From assembly GCA_032027045.1 (NCBI GenBank), contig JAVSMU010000001.1, positions 110,345-174,344 on the forward strand: 64,000 bases of DNA. Reading direction: 5' to 3'. Position numbers and translations under genes: made by a program. Position 1 is the stretch's first letter, and the number at the start of each line of letters is the position of its first letter. The notes under the pieces were generated by a model. It saw only the letters and a list, made by a program, of their open reading frames with translations, made no database searches and was not told the DNA's origin. Below are positions 42,443-52,200 of the stretch, piece after piece. This DNA comes from Truepera sp. Lineage in GTDB: Bacteria > Deinococcota > Deinococci > Deinococcales > Trueperaceae.

Positions 42443-42933
42443 ATGGCACGGTTACGGATGACGCTACTCACACTGGCAGCACTCGCCATCAGCGGTCCGG
42501 GACTCGCGCAACAAACCGACGCCGAGGCGGCCGCCGCTACGTCCGCCGAGACGCGCAGGGTCTTCGAGGCCTACGCCAAGGACCACGACACCAAGTACTA
42601 CGCGGAGAACGCCACGTTCATCGACATGACCCATCCAGACCAGGTCATCGAGGGCCGCGACGCGATCAAGGCGTTCATCGGCGCGTTCTAGGCGGCGCCT
42701 TCGGAGACGGACGCTACGAACTGCAGAGCATGATCGTCGAGGGGAAATACGCGATGCAGGAGTCGATCTTCTACGGCACCCACACCGGACCGCTGGGTAA
42801 CATCCCGGCCACCGGCAGGACCGTCGAGTTCCCGTTCATGACCGCCTACTTGATCGAGAACGGCGAGATCGTGTGGGGGCACCTGTACTACGACTCCACT
42901 ACCCTGTTGAGGCAGCTTGGGGTCATCGAGTAG
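42443..42933 (+). pseudogene. Secreted NTF2/SnoaL-like protein with a frameshift
   Basis: The first frame (42443-42691) gives a signal peptide ending GPGLAQ and an NTF2-like start (RRVFEAYAKDHDTKYYAENATFIDMTHPDQVIEGRDAIKAFIGAF) before a TAG. The homologous continuation, LGGAFGDGRYELQSMIVEGKYAMQESIFYGTHTGPLGNIPATG and WGHLYYDSTTLLRQLGVIE, is in another frame up to 42933. One missing base around 42687-42691 explains it. Promoter and AGGAGGA site are intact, so this is either a recent mutation or a sequencing error. Confidence 0.7.
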
Positions 42934-43468
42934 GGGTCTGCCGGCGGGCTCGACGCTCGTAGGGGCCCGGGGGGCGCGGAGTGTTGGGCAGGGTGATCGG
43001 CAGGACGGCGGTGGTGTTCGGCTTTGCAGGGGCGTGGACCGAGGACGACTGGCGGGTCCACGCCCCCAACGCCGCCGCTGACGTTACGAGTAGGCAGGGT
43101 CTACTCGAACAGTTCCTCGATGGCGCGCTTATGCCGACTGTGCTTGTCCGCGTCTATGTCACGAAGCCTACGCAGGTTCTGTAACTTCCACTGGACAGCC
43201 GGTAGCGCTATGGCCTCCGGGAACCCGATGGCACTAAAGTCGGGGTCTGTGTCGTGAAGGGAGAGCAGGAAGCTCTTGACGCTGTCGTCCAGCAGTTCGC
43301 GCATGTTGGCGAAGAGCCGTTCTCGTGTAGCAATCAGTTCATCGAGGTCTAGTGGTTCGACGGTCATGCCCTCGAACTCGTTGCGGTAGGCAGCTTCAAT
43401 CTCGACCCTGTTGGGGTTCAATAGCTCGTGTGGCGGCCTGCTGGAGGAGGCCAAGTAGACCAAGAAGG

Positions 43469-44846
43469 AGTCAAGTCCCGAATTGTCTGTAAATCCCTCC
43501 AGGGCCAGTCATCGCTAGGCTGCCAAGCTCACCTCCTCACCAGTGGTCGACGATGCGGCGGAGTTAACCTCGAGCAGTTCCATGTCCAGGTACTTCCGGC
43601 CCGATAGCCACTCCTCGCTTTGCTCCACGCACATGGCGGTGATGAGGCGCAGGCAAGCCTCGCGGTTCGGGAAGATGCGAACCACCCTCGTTCTTCGCTT
43701 CAGTTCCTGGTTGAAACGCTCCAGGCCGTTCGTCGAGCGGATGCGCCGCCGATGAGGCTCAGGGAACGAGAAGCACGCCAGCGTCGCCTCGATGCCGACC
43801 TCGATCCATTCCGCCACCGCCGGATGCGAGGCACTCCAGCGCTCCACCACCTCCTTGGCGAGAGAAAACGCCCACTCCTGGTCGGACGCCGCGAAGATCG
43901 CCTTCAGGTCAGCCGTGAGCGCCGCCTGATGCTTCCGAGCTACCTTGCCACGCGCGTTCCTCAGGAAGTGCACCTGGCAACGCTGCCAACTGGCGCCCTG
44001 GAAGTGCCGCTGGATGGCGGCCACCAGGCCCTTGTGATCATCGCTCGTCACGAGCTGCACACCGCTCAGGCCGCGCTCCTTCAGACGCCGGAAGAGGCCG
44101 TCGTAGGTCGCCTCCGACTCCGAGTCGGCCACGTCCACGGCCAGCAGCTCCCGTTGCCCGTCACTCCGCACGCCTTTGACCACCAGCACGCCCTGGCTCA
44201 CCACCCGCCCATCCACCCGCACGTGCTCGTAGCGCGCATCAACCACCAGGTACGGATAGGAGCAGGCGTCCAAGCGCCGCTCGCGCCACGCCGCCAAGTC
44301 AGCGTCGAGCTGGCCCGCCAAGCGGCTCACGGTGCTCTTGCTGAAGCTGGTGCCGCACAACACCTCGGTGACGTCCTTCACCTTCCGCGTCGACACGCCC
44401 TCCAGGTACATCTCCATCAGCGACAGCACCAACGCCTTCTCGCTGCGCTGGTACCGGTCGAACAGCTCCGTCTTGAAGGTGCCCTCCCGGTCCATCGGCA
44501 CCAGCAGTGAAAGCGTGCCCACGCGCGTCTTGAGCTGCCGAGGACGGTAACCGTTACGGTAACCGCGCCGCCCCTCGGTCCGCTCATGCGGGTCAGCGTT
44601 CAGGTGCAGGGTGATCTCCTCCTCCAACAACCGCTGCAGCGTCGATTGCACGATGTCACGCAAGAAATCGGGTTGATCCACCAGCGCCTCACGCAAACGC
44701 GTCGTCAAAACACTATCCTTCAGTTGAGTCATCGTTCACTCCGTTCCAGGGGTAGTTCGCACTTCCCATTCTGGAGGAGCGATGGCTCCTTTCTCTCACG
44801 ACAAATTCGCAGAGCCACCTAATTTACAGAGCTTACGGGGCGCGGT
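43469..44846 (-). mobile_element. IS256-family insertion sequence, copy 2
   Basis: 1378 bp, the same length as copy 1, in opposite orientation. It is flanked by the 9-bp target duplication CCAAGAAGG at 43460-43468 and 44847-44855. It disrupts abiEii. The two IS copies bracket a 20.3-kb segment as inverted repeats, which recombination could invert. Confidence 0.93.
43515..44732 (-). CDS. IS256-family (mutator-type) transposase, copy 2
   Basis: 405 aa, the same protein as copy 1 residue for residue, with the mutator-type D-D-E motifs intact. Being intact on both copies, either could mobilise the other. Confidence 0.95.
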   Translation of the reverse strand: MTQLKDSVLTTRLREALVDQPDFLRDIVQSTLQRLLEEEITLHLNADPHERTEGRRGYRNGYRPRQLKTRVGTLSLLVPMDREGTFKTELFDRYQRSEKALVLSLMEMYLEGVSTRKVKDVTEVLCGTSFSKSTVSRLAGQLDADLAAWRERRLDACSYPYLVVDARYEHVRVDGRVVSQGVLVVKGVRSDGQRELLAVDVADSESEATYDGLFRRLKERGLSGVQLVTSDDHKGLVAAIQRHFQGASWQRCQVHFLRNARGKVARKHQAALTADLKAIFAASDQEWAFSLAKEVVERWSASHPAVAEWIEVGIEATLACFSFPEPHRRRIRSTNGLERFNQELKRRTRVVRIFPNREACLRLITAMCVEQSEEWLSGRKYLDMELLEVNSAASSTTGEEVSLAA

Positions 44847-45390
44847 CCAAGAAGGTGCGAAACAGGGTATCGGTGACGCCCTCGTTGTCGTACAGAAGTT
44901 GGACGTCGTATAGGTCCCTTGGATGCTGACGATCAAGTGCCGCAACTAACTTTCCGGCGTATAGGTCTTCGAAAGCCACCACGTTCATCTCGGCGAACCC
45001 GAACGCACGCTCTACTTCTGGCGTCGTCCTCCGCACGACTGGCGGGTGGACCGTGCCGCGGAAGACCGGCGATGTGTCGACTTTGATGGCAACCCTGCCG
45101 GCCCGGATCTCCAGGCGGAGGTCGTCTCCTCCAGACAACGAAGGCCTAACTACGGCGCCAGGAATCCGTGCCTCGATGCTTAGAGCAAGCCGCTCAAGCG
45201 CCGAGCCGATGCTGGCGAGCGTCACCTCTCGCGGCTGGATAGGCAGGTATACGAGATCGATGTCCACCGACAACCGCGGCATGTTTCTGGGAACAGGTTT
45301 ATCCCGGTGCCGCATTTGAGGGCGAACGTCTTCTCCTCGGCAATCACAGGTAGGGCGCGAACGAGCAAGCGTGCTTGGTTGGTAAAGGAC

Positions 45391-46236
45391 TCAGCCGGCA
45401 TGTCCTTGGCCTTCTCCCTTGGAACGCGGCAGGAGATCCGCGGGCACCGTTATGCGGTATTGCGGGTGCAGCTTGCCTCCGGGGTAGAAGGCACGGTCGC
45501 CGGAACCAAGATCGACGGCCGACAAGTCGAGGTACTTCCGCCAGGCGTGTTCGTGCCTGTCCGCGAACACCAGGAAGAGACGCTTTACCTGTACGCTCGT
45601 GCAAGTCGTGAGCAGCTCCGTGGTCACGTGAGGACGCAGATTCACCAGGCTCCCGAACAACTCGTCGAGCAACTGGAAACTCTCGGTCTGCGGAAGCTCG
45701 TCGATGGCTTCGAGGATCGCCCGCTCAGGGCTCGAAGCCACCAAGGGCCACTCCCATGGCAAGGGCGCATCGTCATTGCGGCTTCCGGTGCTCATCTCCG
45801 TGTTTTCGAGACCGAAGTTAGGATCGGTGAACAGCCTCCTCTTCCGCAACCTGAGTTCGGTTTGGAGCGGTAGTCGTTTGAGCCACGATGGGGGCTTGTT
45901 CGAGTAGAGATAAGCCGCCGGCCTGCCGAGCGGCAGGTAGTGGACATACCCGCCAGATGCCAGTGAAGTGGTGCCGCCCACGTGGATCTCGTAGCCCATG
46001 ATCCTCTGGGCTGAGAGTAGTGGGAGCACCCAATCGCGCGCAGGAGGCTGCGCGGACGGAGGCGTGGGACGACGGTAGAGGCCTGTCACGACTCTCTCCA
46101 ACCAGCCGCCTTCCGCGTACTTGTGGGCGAGTTGTCGCGAGACTCCGTGCTGGTTGAGCCACGGCATATCGACATAGAAGCCGGGGGGGACTCTGCCTAG
46201 GACCAGCTTTAATGTGCTCCCATTACGACTACTCAC
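45391..46236 (-). CDS. abiEi: AbiEi-type antitoxin
   Basis: 281 aa, GTG start. The N-terminal winged helix (VDMPWLNQHGVSRQLAHKYAEGGWLERVVTGLYRRP) and the C-terminal half (SSPERAILEAIDELPQTESFQLLDELFGSLVNLRPHVTTELLTTCTSVQVKRLFLVFADRHEHAWRKYLDLSAVDLG) match AbiEi-type type IV antitoxins that repress their operon. TATTCT (46249-46244 on the minus strand) lies 7 nt before the GTG, so the mRNA is probably leaderless; TTGGAC is a possible -35 at 15 bp. The gene is intact although its toxin partner is not. Confidence 0.85.
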   Translation of the reverse strand: MSSRNGSTLKLVLGRVPPGFYVDMPWLNQHGVSRQLAHKYAEGGWLERVVTGLYRRPTPPSAQPPARDWVLPLLSAQRIMGYEIHVGGTTSLASGGYVHYLPLGRPAAYLYSNKPPSWLKRLPLQTELRLRKRRLFTDPNFGLENTEMSTGSRNDDAPLPWEWPLVASSPERAILEAIDELPQTESFQLLDELFGSLVNLRPHVTTELLTTCTSVQVKRLFLVFADRHEHAWRKYLDLSAVDLGSGDRAFYPGGKLHPQYRITVPADLLPRSKGEGQGHAG

Positions 46237-46563
46237 GGTAGACAGAATAACACAAGCACAAAGTGTCCAATTCCATGCCTTTACGGAACTGGTAAAAGGT
46301 CAACTCTTGGTGGACTCTGGGCGCCCCGTGCACAGTCGGCTGTGAGCTGGTGCCCGTGTGCCTCCAAAGACCCTCGCGCCGAACAACTGCACCGCCCTGG
46401 ACTCATCGGGCGACTCTACTCGTATGACCCCCCGCACCGCGAAACACAGCAGGCGCGCGGCCAGATCAGAACCATGAGCGTGTGGGCGGCACCGCTGCAC
46501 CCCAACACGACCCACCCCCGCCAGGGACGCAAGGACTTTGTGCCGACTTCCAGGATCTTCGAC
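46237..46563. other. Spacer between abiEi and the MFS gene
   Basis: 327 bp upstream of abiEi and downstream of the MFS gene, both on the minus strand. It contains the abiEi promoter at 46244-46270. No further gene or repeat was recognised. Confidence 0.45.
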
Positions 46564-47796
46564 TCAGGCTGTCGCGGGGCTGCCCAAGCGCCGCAGTGAT
46601 GGGGTGAAGAAGAGTACGCCGGTCACCAGTGCCACAAGTGCGCCGGCGCCGAGGAAGAGCGGGACGAAGCCGGCGTCGACCAGCGCGCCGGCCGCCACCA
46701 GCGACAACGGCGCGAGTCCAACGGAGGCGAACATCACTAGGCTCATCAGGCGTCCGCGGAAGGCCTCCTCGGCCTGGCCCTGGAGGAAGGCGATGCCGCG
46801 CACGTTGAGCACCCCGACGGACAACCCCATCACCCCGAGCGCCAGCAGGGCGGGGAGCATGGTGCGGTCGAACGCCAGGCTTGCCAGTCCCACCGCAAAG
46901 GCTGACGACGTGAGTATCAGCAGGCGCCCCAGAGGCGCCGCACGTAGCAGCGTCCCGGCCAGGATCGCGCCGACGAGCGCGCTGCCGCCGAAGCACGACA
47001 TGAGCAAACCGAAGCTGGTGGGGCCGGAGAACATCCGCTCCGCCAACAGGGGCAGGCCCACCGAGGCCGGGCCCGTGACGGCCACATTCAGGGCGGCGAT
47101 GGTGAGGAGCATGGTGCGGATCGTGGGCCGGCTCAGGCTGTAACGCAGCCCCTCGAGCACCTGCCGCGCCACGTTGCCGCTCGGGTCGGCACGTTGCGTG
47201 CGTGGGGCGCGTAGCGCGAGAAGCGTGGTGACGGTGGCGACGAACGTGAGCGCGTCGATGGCGAACGCGGGCCCCAGGCCGGCCGACGCCACCAGGACGC
47301 CGGCCGCGGCCGGCCCCAGCAGCAGCGCAAGCTGTTCGCTCCCCTGCACGAGCGCGTTGGCGGGCTCGAGCTGCCCCTCGCCCACCAGCGACGGCACGAT
47401 TGCCAAGAGCGCCGGGTGGTAGAACGCGTCCACGGCGCCGAACAGTGCCGCGAGCACGTATACGTGCGTGAGCGTGACGGTGCCGCCGGCTACCAGGTAG
47501 GCGAGAAGGCCGACGGCGACGAAGCGCAGCGCGTTGGACACCAGCATCACCGTGCGCGGCGCCATGCGGTCGCTCACGGCGCCCCCGAGCAGCATCAGCA
47601 GGGCGCGCGGGATGGCGGCTGTCATCAGCACGGCGCCTAGGTCCATGCCACTACCGCCCAGCGACAGCGTGAGCCAGGGCAGGGCCACCAGGTAGAACTG
47701 GTCGCCCATCACGGAGATCGTCTCGCCCAGCCAAAGCAGGCGGAAGGAACCGTGACGCAGCGGGTTGGTCCGGGTGGATGTGGGCAAAGCGGTCAT
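46564..47796 (-). CDS. MFS transporter
   Basis: 410 aa, 12 hydrophobic helices. The pattern FRLLWLGETISVMGDQFYLVALPWLTLSL, GAVSDRMAPRTVMLV (motif A) and LQGQAEEAFRGRLMSL (the counterpart in the second half) is that of the enterobactin-exporter-like MFS branch. ATG 47796 is preferred: TACCTT lies 7 nt before it (leaderless). Substrate unknown. Confidence 0.85.
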   Translation of the reverse strand: MTALPTSTRTNPLRHGSFRLLWLGETISVMGDQFYLVALPWLTLSLGGSGMDLGAVLMTAAIPRALLMLLGGAVSDRMAPRTVMLVSNALRFVAVGLLAYLVAGGTVTLTHVYVLAALFGAVDAFYHPALLAIVPSLVGEGQLEPANALVQGSEQLALLLGPAAAGVLVASAGLGPAFAIDALTFVATVTTLLALRAPRTQRADPSGNVARQVLEGLRYSLSRPTIRTMLLTIAALNVAVTGPASVGLPLLAERMFSGPTSFGLLMSCFGGSALVGAILAGTLLRAAPLGRLLILTSSAFAVGLASLAFDRTMLPALLALGVMGLSVGVLNVRGIAFLQGQAEEAFRGRLMSLVMFASVGLAPLSLVAAGALVDAGFVPLFLGAGALVALVTGVLFFTPSLRRLGSPATA

Positions 47797-48159
47797 GGTG
47801 GCTAAGGTAGAGGCCACCCTTGTCGAAATGGAAGGTCGAAATTCTGGTAGCTATGCCCTCGCGATCCGGTGATCCGGTGGACCCGTGCCGCTACCGTGCT
47901 ACTCGATTCGGAGCGCCGGCGCTACCCCGACCCGTTCATGCGGGCCGAGCGGAGTGCTTGGCAGGCCTAGCGCTAACTCGACGTTCGCTTGGGAGGCATC
48001 GCCTACCGGGTGAAGCAGCAGTCCGTGGCGCTGGAACTGCTCGAGTTCACCAGCGAAGTCGACTTAGGGTTGGGCCTGCCTCAGCATCTCGAGAGGCCCT
48101 TGGCTGCCCAGAAATCGAGTCGGAATCCGTCGCTTTTCTCAGCACGAGATGCCAAGAAG
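47797..48159. other. Spacer between the MFS gene and the second RES gene
   Basis: 363 bp without a convincing gene. It holds the MFS promoter (TACCTT box at 47809-47804 on the minus strand) and an 8-bp direct duplication GATCCGGT near 47862-47877. Open frames here are shadows. Confidence 0.4.
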
Positions 48160-48726
48160 CTAAGGGATAGCATGGAGGAACCTCCCGCTGCTGTCGTGAA
48201 CACGCAGGTAACCGTGCCCCCCTTTGGCGAAGTTCGCCGGGAAGACAGCCAGGTTAATGCCCTGGGGGTGCTTCGTGCTAGGGAAGCGGATTGCTTGGAT
48301 TCGGGCGTGGTACGCGGCGCGGCCGATGAGGTGAGTGACGGGATTCTCCGTGACACGCCAAGGACCCTTAAGTGCTTCAGATGTAACGCCCAAGTGTCCT
48401 ACGATAACCGCGTCGGTTAGGTCGAGGACGCGCGCCAGGTCGTAATGAATACTGAACATCGTGCGGGGGTCTTGAGGGAGCCCTATCAGGCCGCCACTGG
48501 TCATCAGCAGGCCCTCGATTTCAGCTAAGGCGGTAACAGGGTCGCCGGCAAGGTAGATAGCGCCGAATTCGCCTTTGGCGTTGAAGCGGCCACCTCGCTG
48601 AAGCGAGCCTGTCACGCTGAGGGGTTCAGCCTGATAGTTGACGTCGATGGAGCGGTACCCGGTTCCTTGCAGTGCCCGCGTTGGTGCGGTAGCGGTTAGT
48701 GCGCCGTACTCGCGGGCTGTCGCCAC
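48160..48726 (-). CDS. RES-domain toxin, pair 2
   Basis: 188 aa, GTG start directly after the antitoxin TAA. RES motifs: YRSIDVNYQAEPLSVTGSLQRGGRFNAKGEFGAIYLAGDPVTALAEIE, and NLAVFPANFAKGGHGYLRVHDSSGRF. It is larger than and clearly different from the RES protein at 28.9 kb, so the two pairs are not a recent duplication. Predicted to consume NAD+. Confidence 0.85.
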   Translation of the reverse strand: MATAREYGALTATAPTRALQGTGYRSIDVNYQAEPLSVTGSLQRGGRFNAKGEFGAIYLAGDPVTALAEIEGLLMTSGGLIGLPQDPRTMFSIHYDLARVLDLTDAVIVGHLGVTSEALKGPWRVTENPVTHLIGRAAYHARIQAIRFPSTKHPQGINLAVFPANFAKGGHGYLRVHDSSGRFLHAIP

Positions 48727-49095
48727 TTATGCCGGCGCTCCCGTGAGCATGTCCTCCACCAGGTCGACTATCCCCTGGATCTTGCCGGTCTGCATCAGAT
48801 CGAGCGGGCTGATTCCTCCGAGGTCCGGATGTGGCGCATTGAGCCAGATACGCACCTGGCTATCGTCGTGACCGGTCAATCGGTTGAGCCCGTCTACCAC
48901 CCGGAGCAACTTCTTGAGCGGTTCCTGGATTGTCCGCGAATCAGGAGTCTTGCGAAGTGTGCGGTCATTGACTCCCAGGATGCTTGAGATCTCTACCGTA
49001 CCGATGTGGAGATACTCTGCGAAGCGGCGGGCATCAACGCGACCCGACTCCAGGTTGAATACCTCGGGCGTCGTGTGGCTAAGGATGTTCGCCAT
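48727..49095 (-). CDS. Xre/MbcA/ParS-type antitoxin, pair 2
   Basis: 122 aa. HTH segment RRFAEYLHIGTVEISSILGVNDRTLRKTPDS followed by the DUF2384 toxin-binding domain (VRIWLNAPHPDLGGISPLDLMQTGKIQGIVDLVEDMLTG). ATG 49095 follows AAGGGGG; longer readings are unsupported. Forms an operon with the RES toxin without a gap. Confidence 0.87.
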   Translation of the reverse strand: MANILSHTTPEVFNLESGRVDARRFAEYLHIGTVEISSILGVNDRTLRKTPDSRTIQEPLKKLLRVVDGLNRLTGHDDSQVRIWLNAPHPDLGGISPLDLMQTGKIQGIVDLVEDMLTGAPA

Positions 49096-49221
49096 TCCAG
49101 CCCCCTTTCGGTTCCATTCTAGTTCCTCTATTGTTCCGAGTCTAGTGATAGCGAGCCCTGCGCGGCAAACCTCATGGGCCCGTGGGGGCCTCAAGCCCAT
49201 CTAGCACAGCCGCGCCGACCC

Positions 49222-52200
49222 TCAATTGAGGCCAGCGTCCAACGGCGACAGGTAAGAGCTGACCTCTGCCGCGGCCGCCGCGGCGCCATCCCACCCCGAC
49301 TCCACAATCCTCAGGGAGTGGGAACGCGCCAGCGCAGCATGTTCCCACGCCAACTCCTCACGCCCGAGGGCGCGGGCCGACCTGGCGCATAGCGCGTGCG
49401 TCAAGGCCAGGAGGTGCTCGTCGGGCGGGCTGGGCCGCAGGCCCTCCGCGCGGCGGAACACCTCGTAGGCTGCCGCCAGCACTTCCTCGTGATCGCCTAG
49501 CCCGTGAACGGTGAGGACCGCCATCATGCGCAGGCCGATAGCGTGGCCGCGTGCCTCGAACACTCCCATGTCGTAGCGAGCCTGGAAGATGTCGGCAACG
49601 CGCGTTGCGGTCAGGTAGGCAGCCCGTGAGGGGGGCAGGCCCGACAGCACGATGACCAGTTGGCTGAGTTCCTCCCCGAGGCGCTCGTCGTACGCGCGCG
49701 TGGCAACCGCCTTGGCGTCCCACTCCTGACCGGGAGCCACACCCAGGGCTTGGGTCACGCGCTCCTCGAGGGCTGACAGGCTGGCGGCCGGCGACTCGCC
49801 GGCCTTGGAGGTGTCGGTCGGCGCTGCACCTGAGCCGACCGTTCCCGTGTCGACCGCCGCGCTCGAGCCGACTGCCCCCGTGTCGACCGCCGCGCTCGAG
49901 CCGACTGCCCCCGTGTCGGACACCGCTGACCCGCTTGCCTCCTCGGCGTCAGCCAACGCCCGTGCTGCCGTGAGCGCCGCAGCGACCTGGACGAGCAACA
50001 CCAGTCGCCACGGATGGCCGGCCGGAAGAGCCAGCACCTCGTCCGACAACTCGGCCAGCTCGGCCGCGGCGTCCGCGACCCCTTCAGCCCTGCCCCTCAA
50101 CACGGCATGCAGCGTGCCCGCTCGCAGCGCGTCGGTGGTGAACCGTTCCGGGTCGGACTTCCGTAGGTCCTGCAACATCTCGGTGGCGCGCTCCGCCAAC
50201 GTGAAGGCGGTGCCGTCGGTTACGGCGTCGGGGGGGAAGATGGCAAGGGCACGAAGCACCGAGCGTGCCCACAGGGCGCAGGCCTCCTGGCGCTCGGCGC
50301 TGCTCATGGCGTCGCCCTCGTCCAGTAGCCAGCCGTACGCCAGTGCGAGACGCTCGGTGGCGAGGGGGATGTTCCCGTCGCGCACGTCGATGACGGCGCG
50401 GCGCGCTTGCACCTGAACCTGGACCGCGAGCGGCCACTCTCCGCCATGCAGGGCAGCGTCGAGTTCCTGGACGAGCGGAGTGACGGTGTCGTTCCAGCCG
50501 CGCTCGTGGAGCGCACCTACCACGGCGGCTTGCGAGCGCAGGCGGGCCGGCGAGAAGGCCTCCTCCAGCGACGTGTACAGCAGGCACCAGTCGAACGCGC
50601 CGCTGGCAACCAGAGCGTCCTGCGTGTCCGCGTCCTCGGCCGCGTCGAGCGCCGACCACAGACGTTGGCCGACGCGCAGGTCGTGGTAGGTCACCAGTAG
50701 GTGCGCGTAGCGCCCACCCCTCAACGCCTCCACGCGCATGGCCAGGTCGTCCGGCGCCCCCACCAGCCCACTCAGGCCCCAGCGGTCACGCTGGATGGTG
50801 ATGGCGGTCAACACCACGGCCACGGAACCGAGGTTGAGGCCCGTCCGCAGCGCCAAGGTCAACAAGCTTCCGACCACCGGGCGCTGCTCCAACGCCGGTT
50901 GGGCCAGTCCGAAGATGTCCGGGACGCTGAAGAAGAGCTGGATGCGCAGCAGACTGGACGCCACGAACCCGAGCAGCCCGCCGCGGTCGAAGCTGGTGCC
51001 GGAGCCGGCGAACGCGCCGGGCCAGAGATTGGCCCCGTGCCACAACGCGCCCCACGAGGCCAGCAGGAACAGCGCGGTCAGGCCCCCAGCCCAGGCGACG
51101 GTCGCGCCGCGCAGCCCCGCAAGCGACACGAACGGCACGAGGCCGTGCTCCATCGCCCACTCGTAAGACGCCCGGGGCGAGGCCAAGAGCCAGCCGAGCA
51201 GAACCATGAACCCGAGCCCGAGCGCGAAGGGCAGCCAGCCGGAGCCGAGCGCCGCTCCCGCGAGCGTGGCGGCGGTGAGCAGGAAGGCCGTTCCCGACAG
51301 CCAGAAGCGCGGCCGCGGTACGGCCCGCTCGGCCTCCTTCCGGCCGGCGCCCAGCTCTTCGACCAGCGACTCCAGCGCCGCGCCGTCGGGGTCTCCAAAG
51401 TTGGCGCGAGAGCGAAGGTAGGGAATCACCCAGTCGCGCAGGGCACGCAGCCCTCGCAGGCTGGCCTCACTCCGGGCCTCGAACTTGCCCCGAGCGAGCA
51501 ACAAGTCGGCGGTCTCCCGGACGCCGGTCGTCAGCTCGCGCCCCAGGTGCCCGGCCTCCACCGCGTCGCGCCGCGCGACGGCCTCCTCGAGCTCGGCGAG
51601 GAGGTCGGCGCCCCGGCCCAGCCCGTGTGCTCGGTAGTAGGCCGCCCGACCGAGGCTGAGGGCGATGCGCACGAAGCCGACGCTGAGGAGGAAGCGTGTG
51701 CCGAACACCAGCAGACGCCCGGCAACGCTGCCGGGTTCGGCCGCCAGGTTCAGGCCGAACACGTCGAACAGGTCGAAGAACATCTCTGTGAGGAGCAGGT
51801 TGTCGAACGAGAGGCGCCACGCGGCTCCCCAACCATCGCCCACCAGCACGCCGGGCAGGTGCCGCATGACGCCTCTGAACAGCACCGCCTGGGCCAGCAA
51901 GTAGATCGGCAACGCGAACGTTGCCACCACCACGGGCAGGTACCTGACCACGGCGGCACTGTCGCGCTCGCGCACGCCGGACACGTCGTCCTCGCGCATG
52001 CCGCGCGCGAACACCTCGGGCCACACCACGAGCATGGCCACGAGCATGAACCCGGCGACCTGTAGCACCAACGCCGGCCAGCCCAACGGCAAGGCGCCCA
52101 CGCTGGCCGCCAGGGTCAAGATGGCCCCGTAAGCCAACCACATGCTCAACTTGGTGCGGCGCGCCGCGGCGAAGACGCCGAGCAGCTCGCCGCCGAGCGC

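Larger units (their letters stand above)
43101..45401 (-). pseudogene. abiEii: AbiEii-type nucleotidyltransferase toxin gene, doubly broken
   Basis: ATG 45401 overlaps the end of the antitoxin gene, as in intact AbiE operons. The frame reads QARLLVRALPVIAEEKTFALKCGTGINLF, then a one-base deletion near 45287-45293 shifts to RLSVDIDLVYLP (the GS/DxD nucleotidyltransferase core) and KLVAALDRQHPRDLYDVQLLYDNEG. After the IS at 43469-44846 it resumes with VYLASSSRPPHELLNPNRV and LRRLRDIDADKHSRHKRAI to 43101. The toxin cannot be made. Confidence 0.8.

Noticed and set aside
42981-43184. Small plus-strand ORF after NTF2/SnoaL-2
   Set aside because: No ribosome site, no recognisable content, and it overlaps the abiEii remnant.
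50701-52065. 454-codon plus-strand frame inside the membrane protein gene
   Set aside because: Gln/Pro/Arg-rich shadow of the high-GC minus-strand gene; no start signal.
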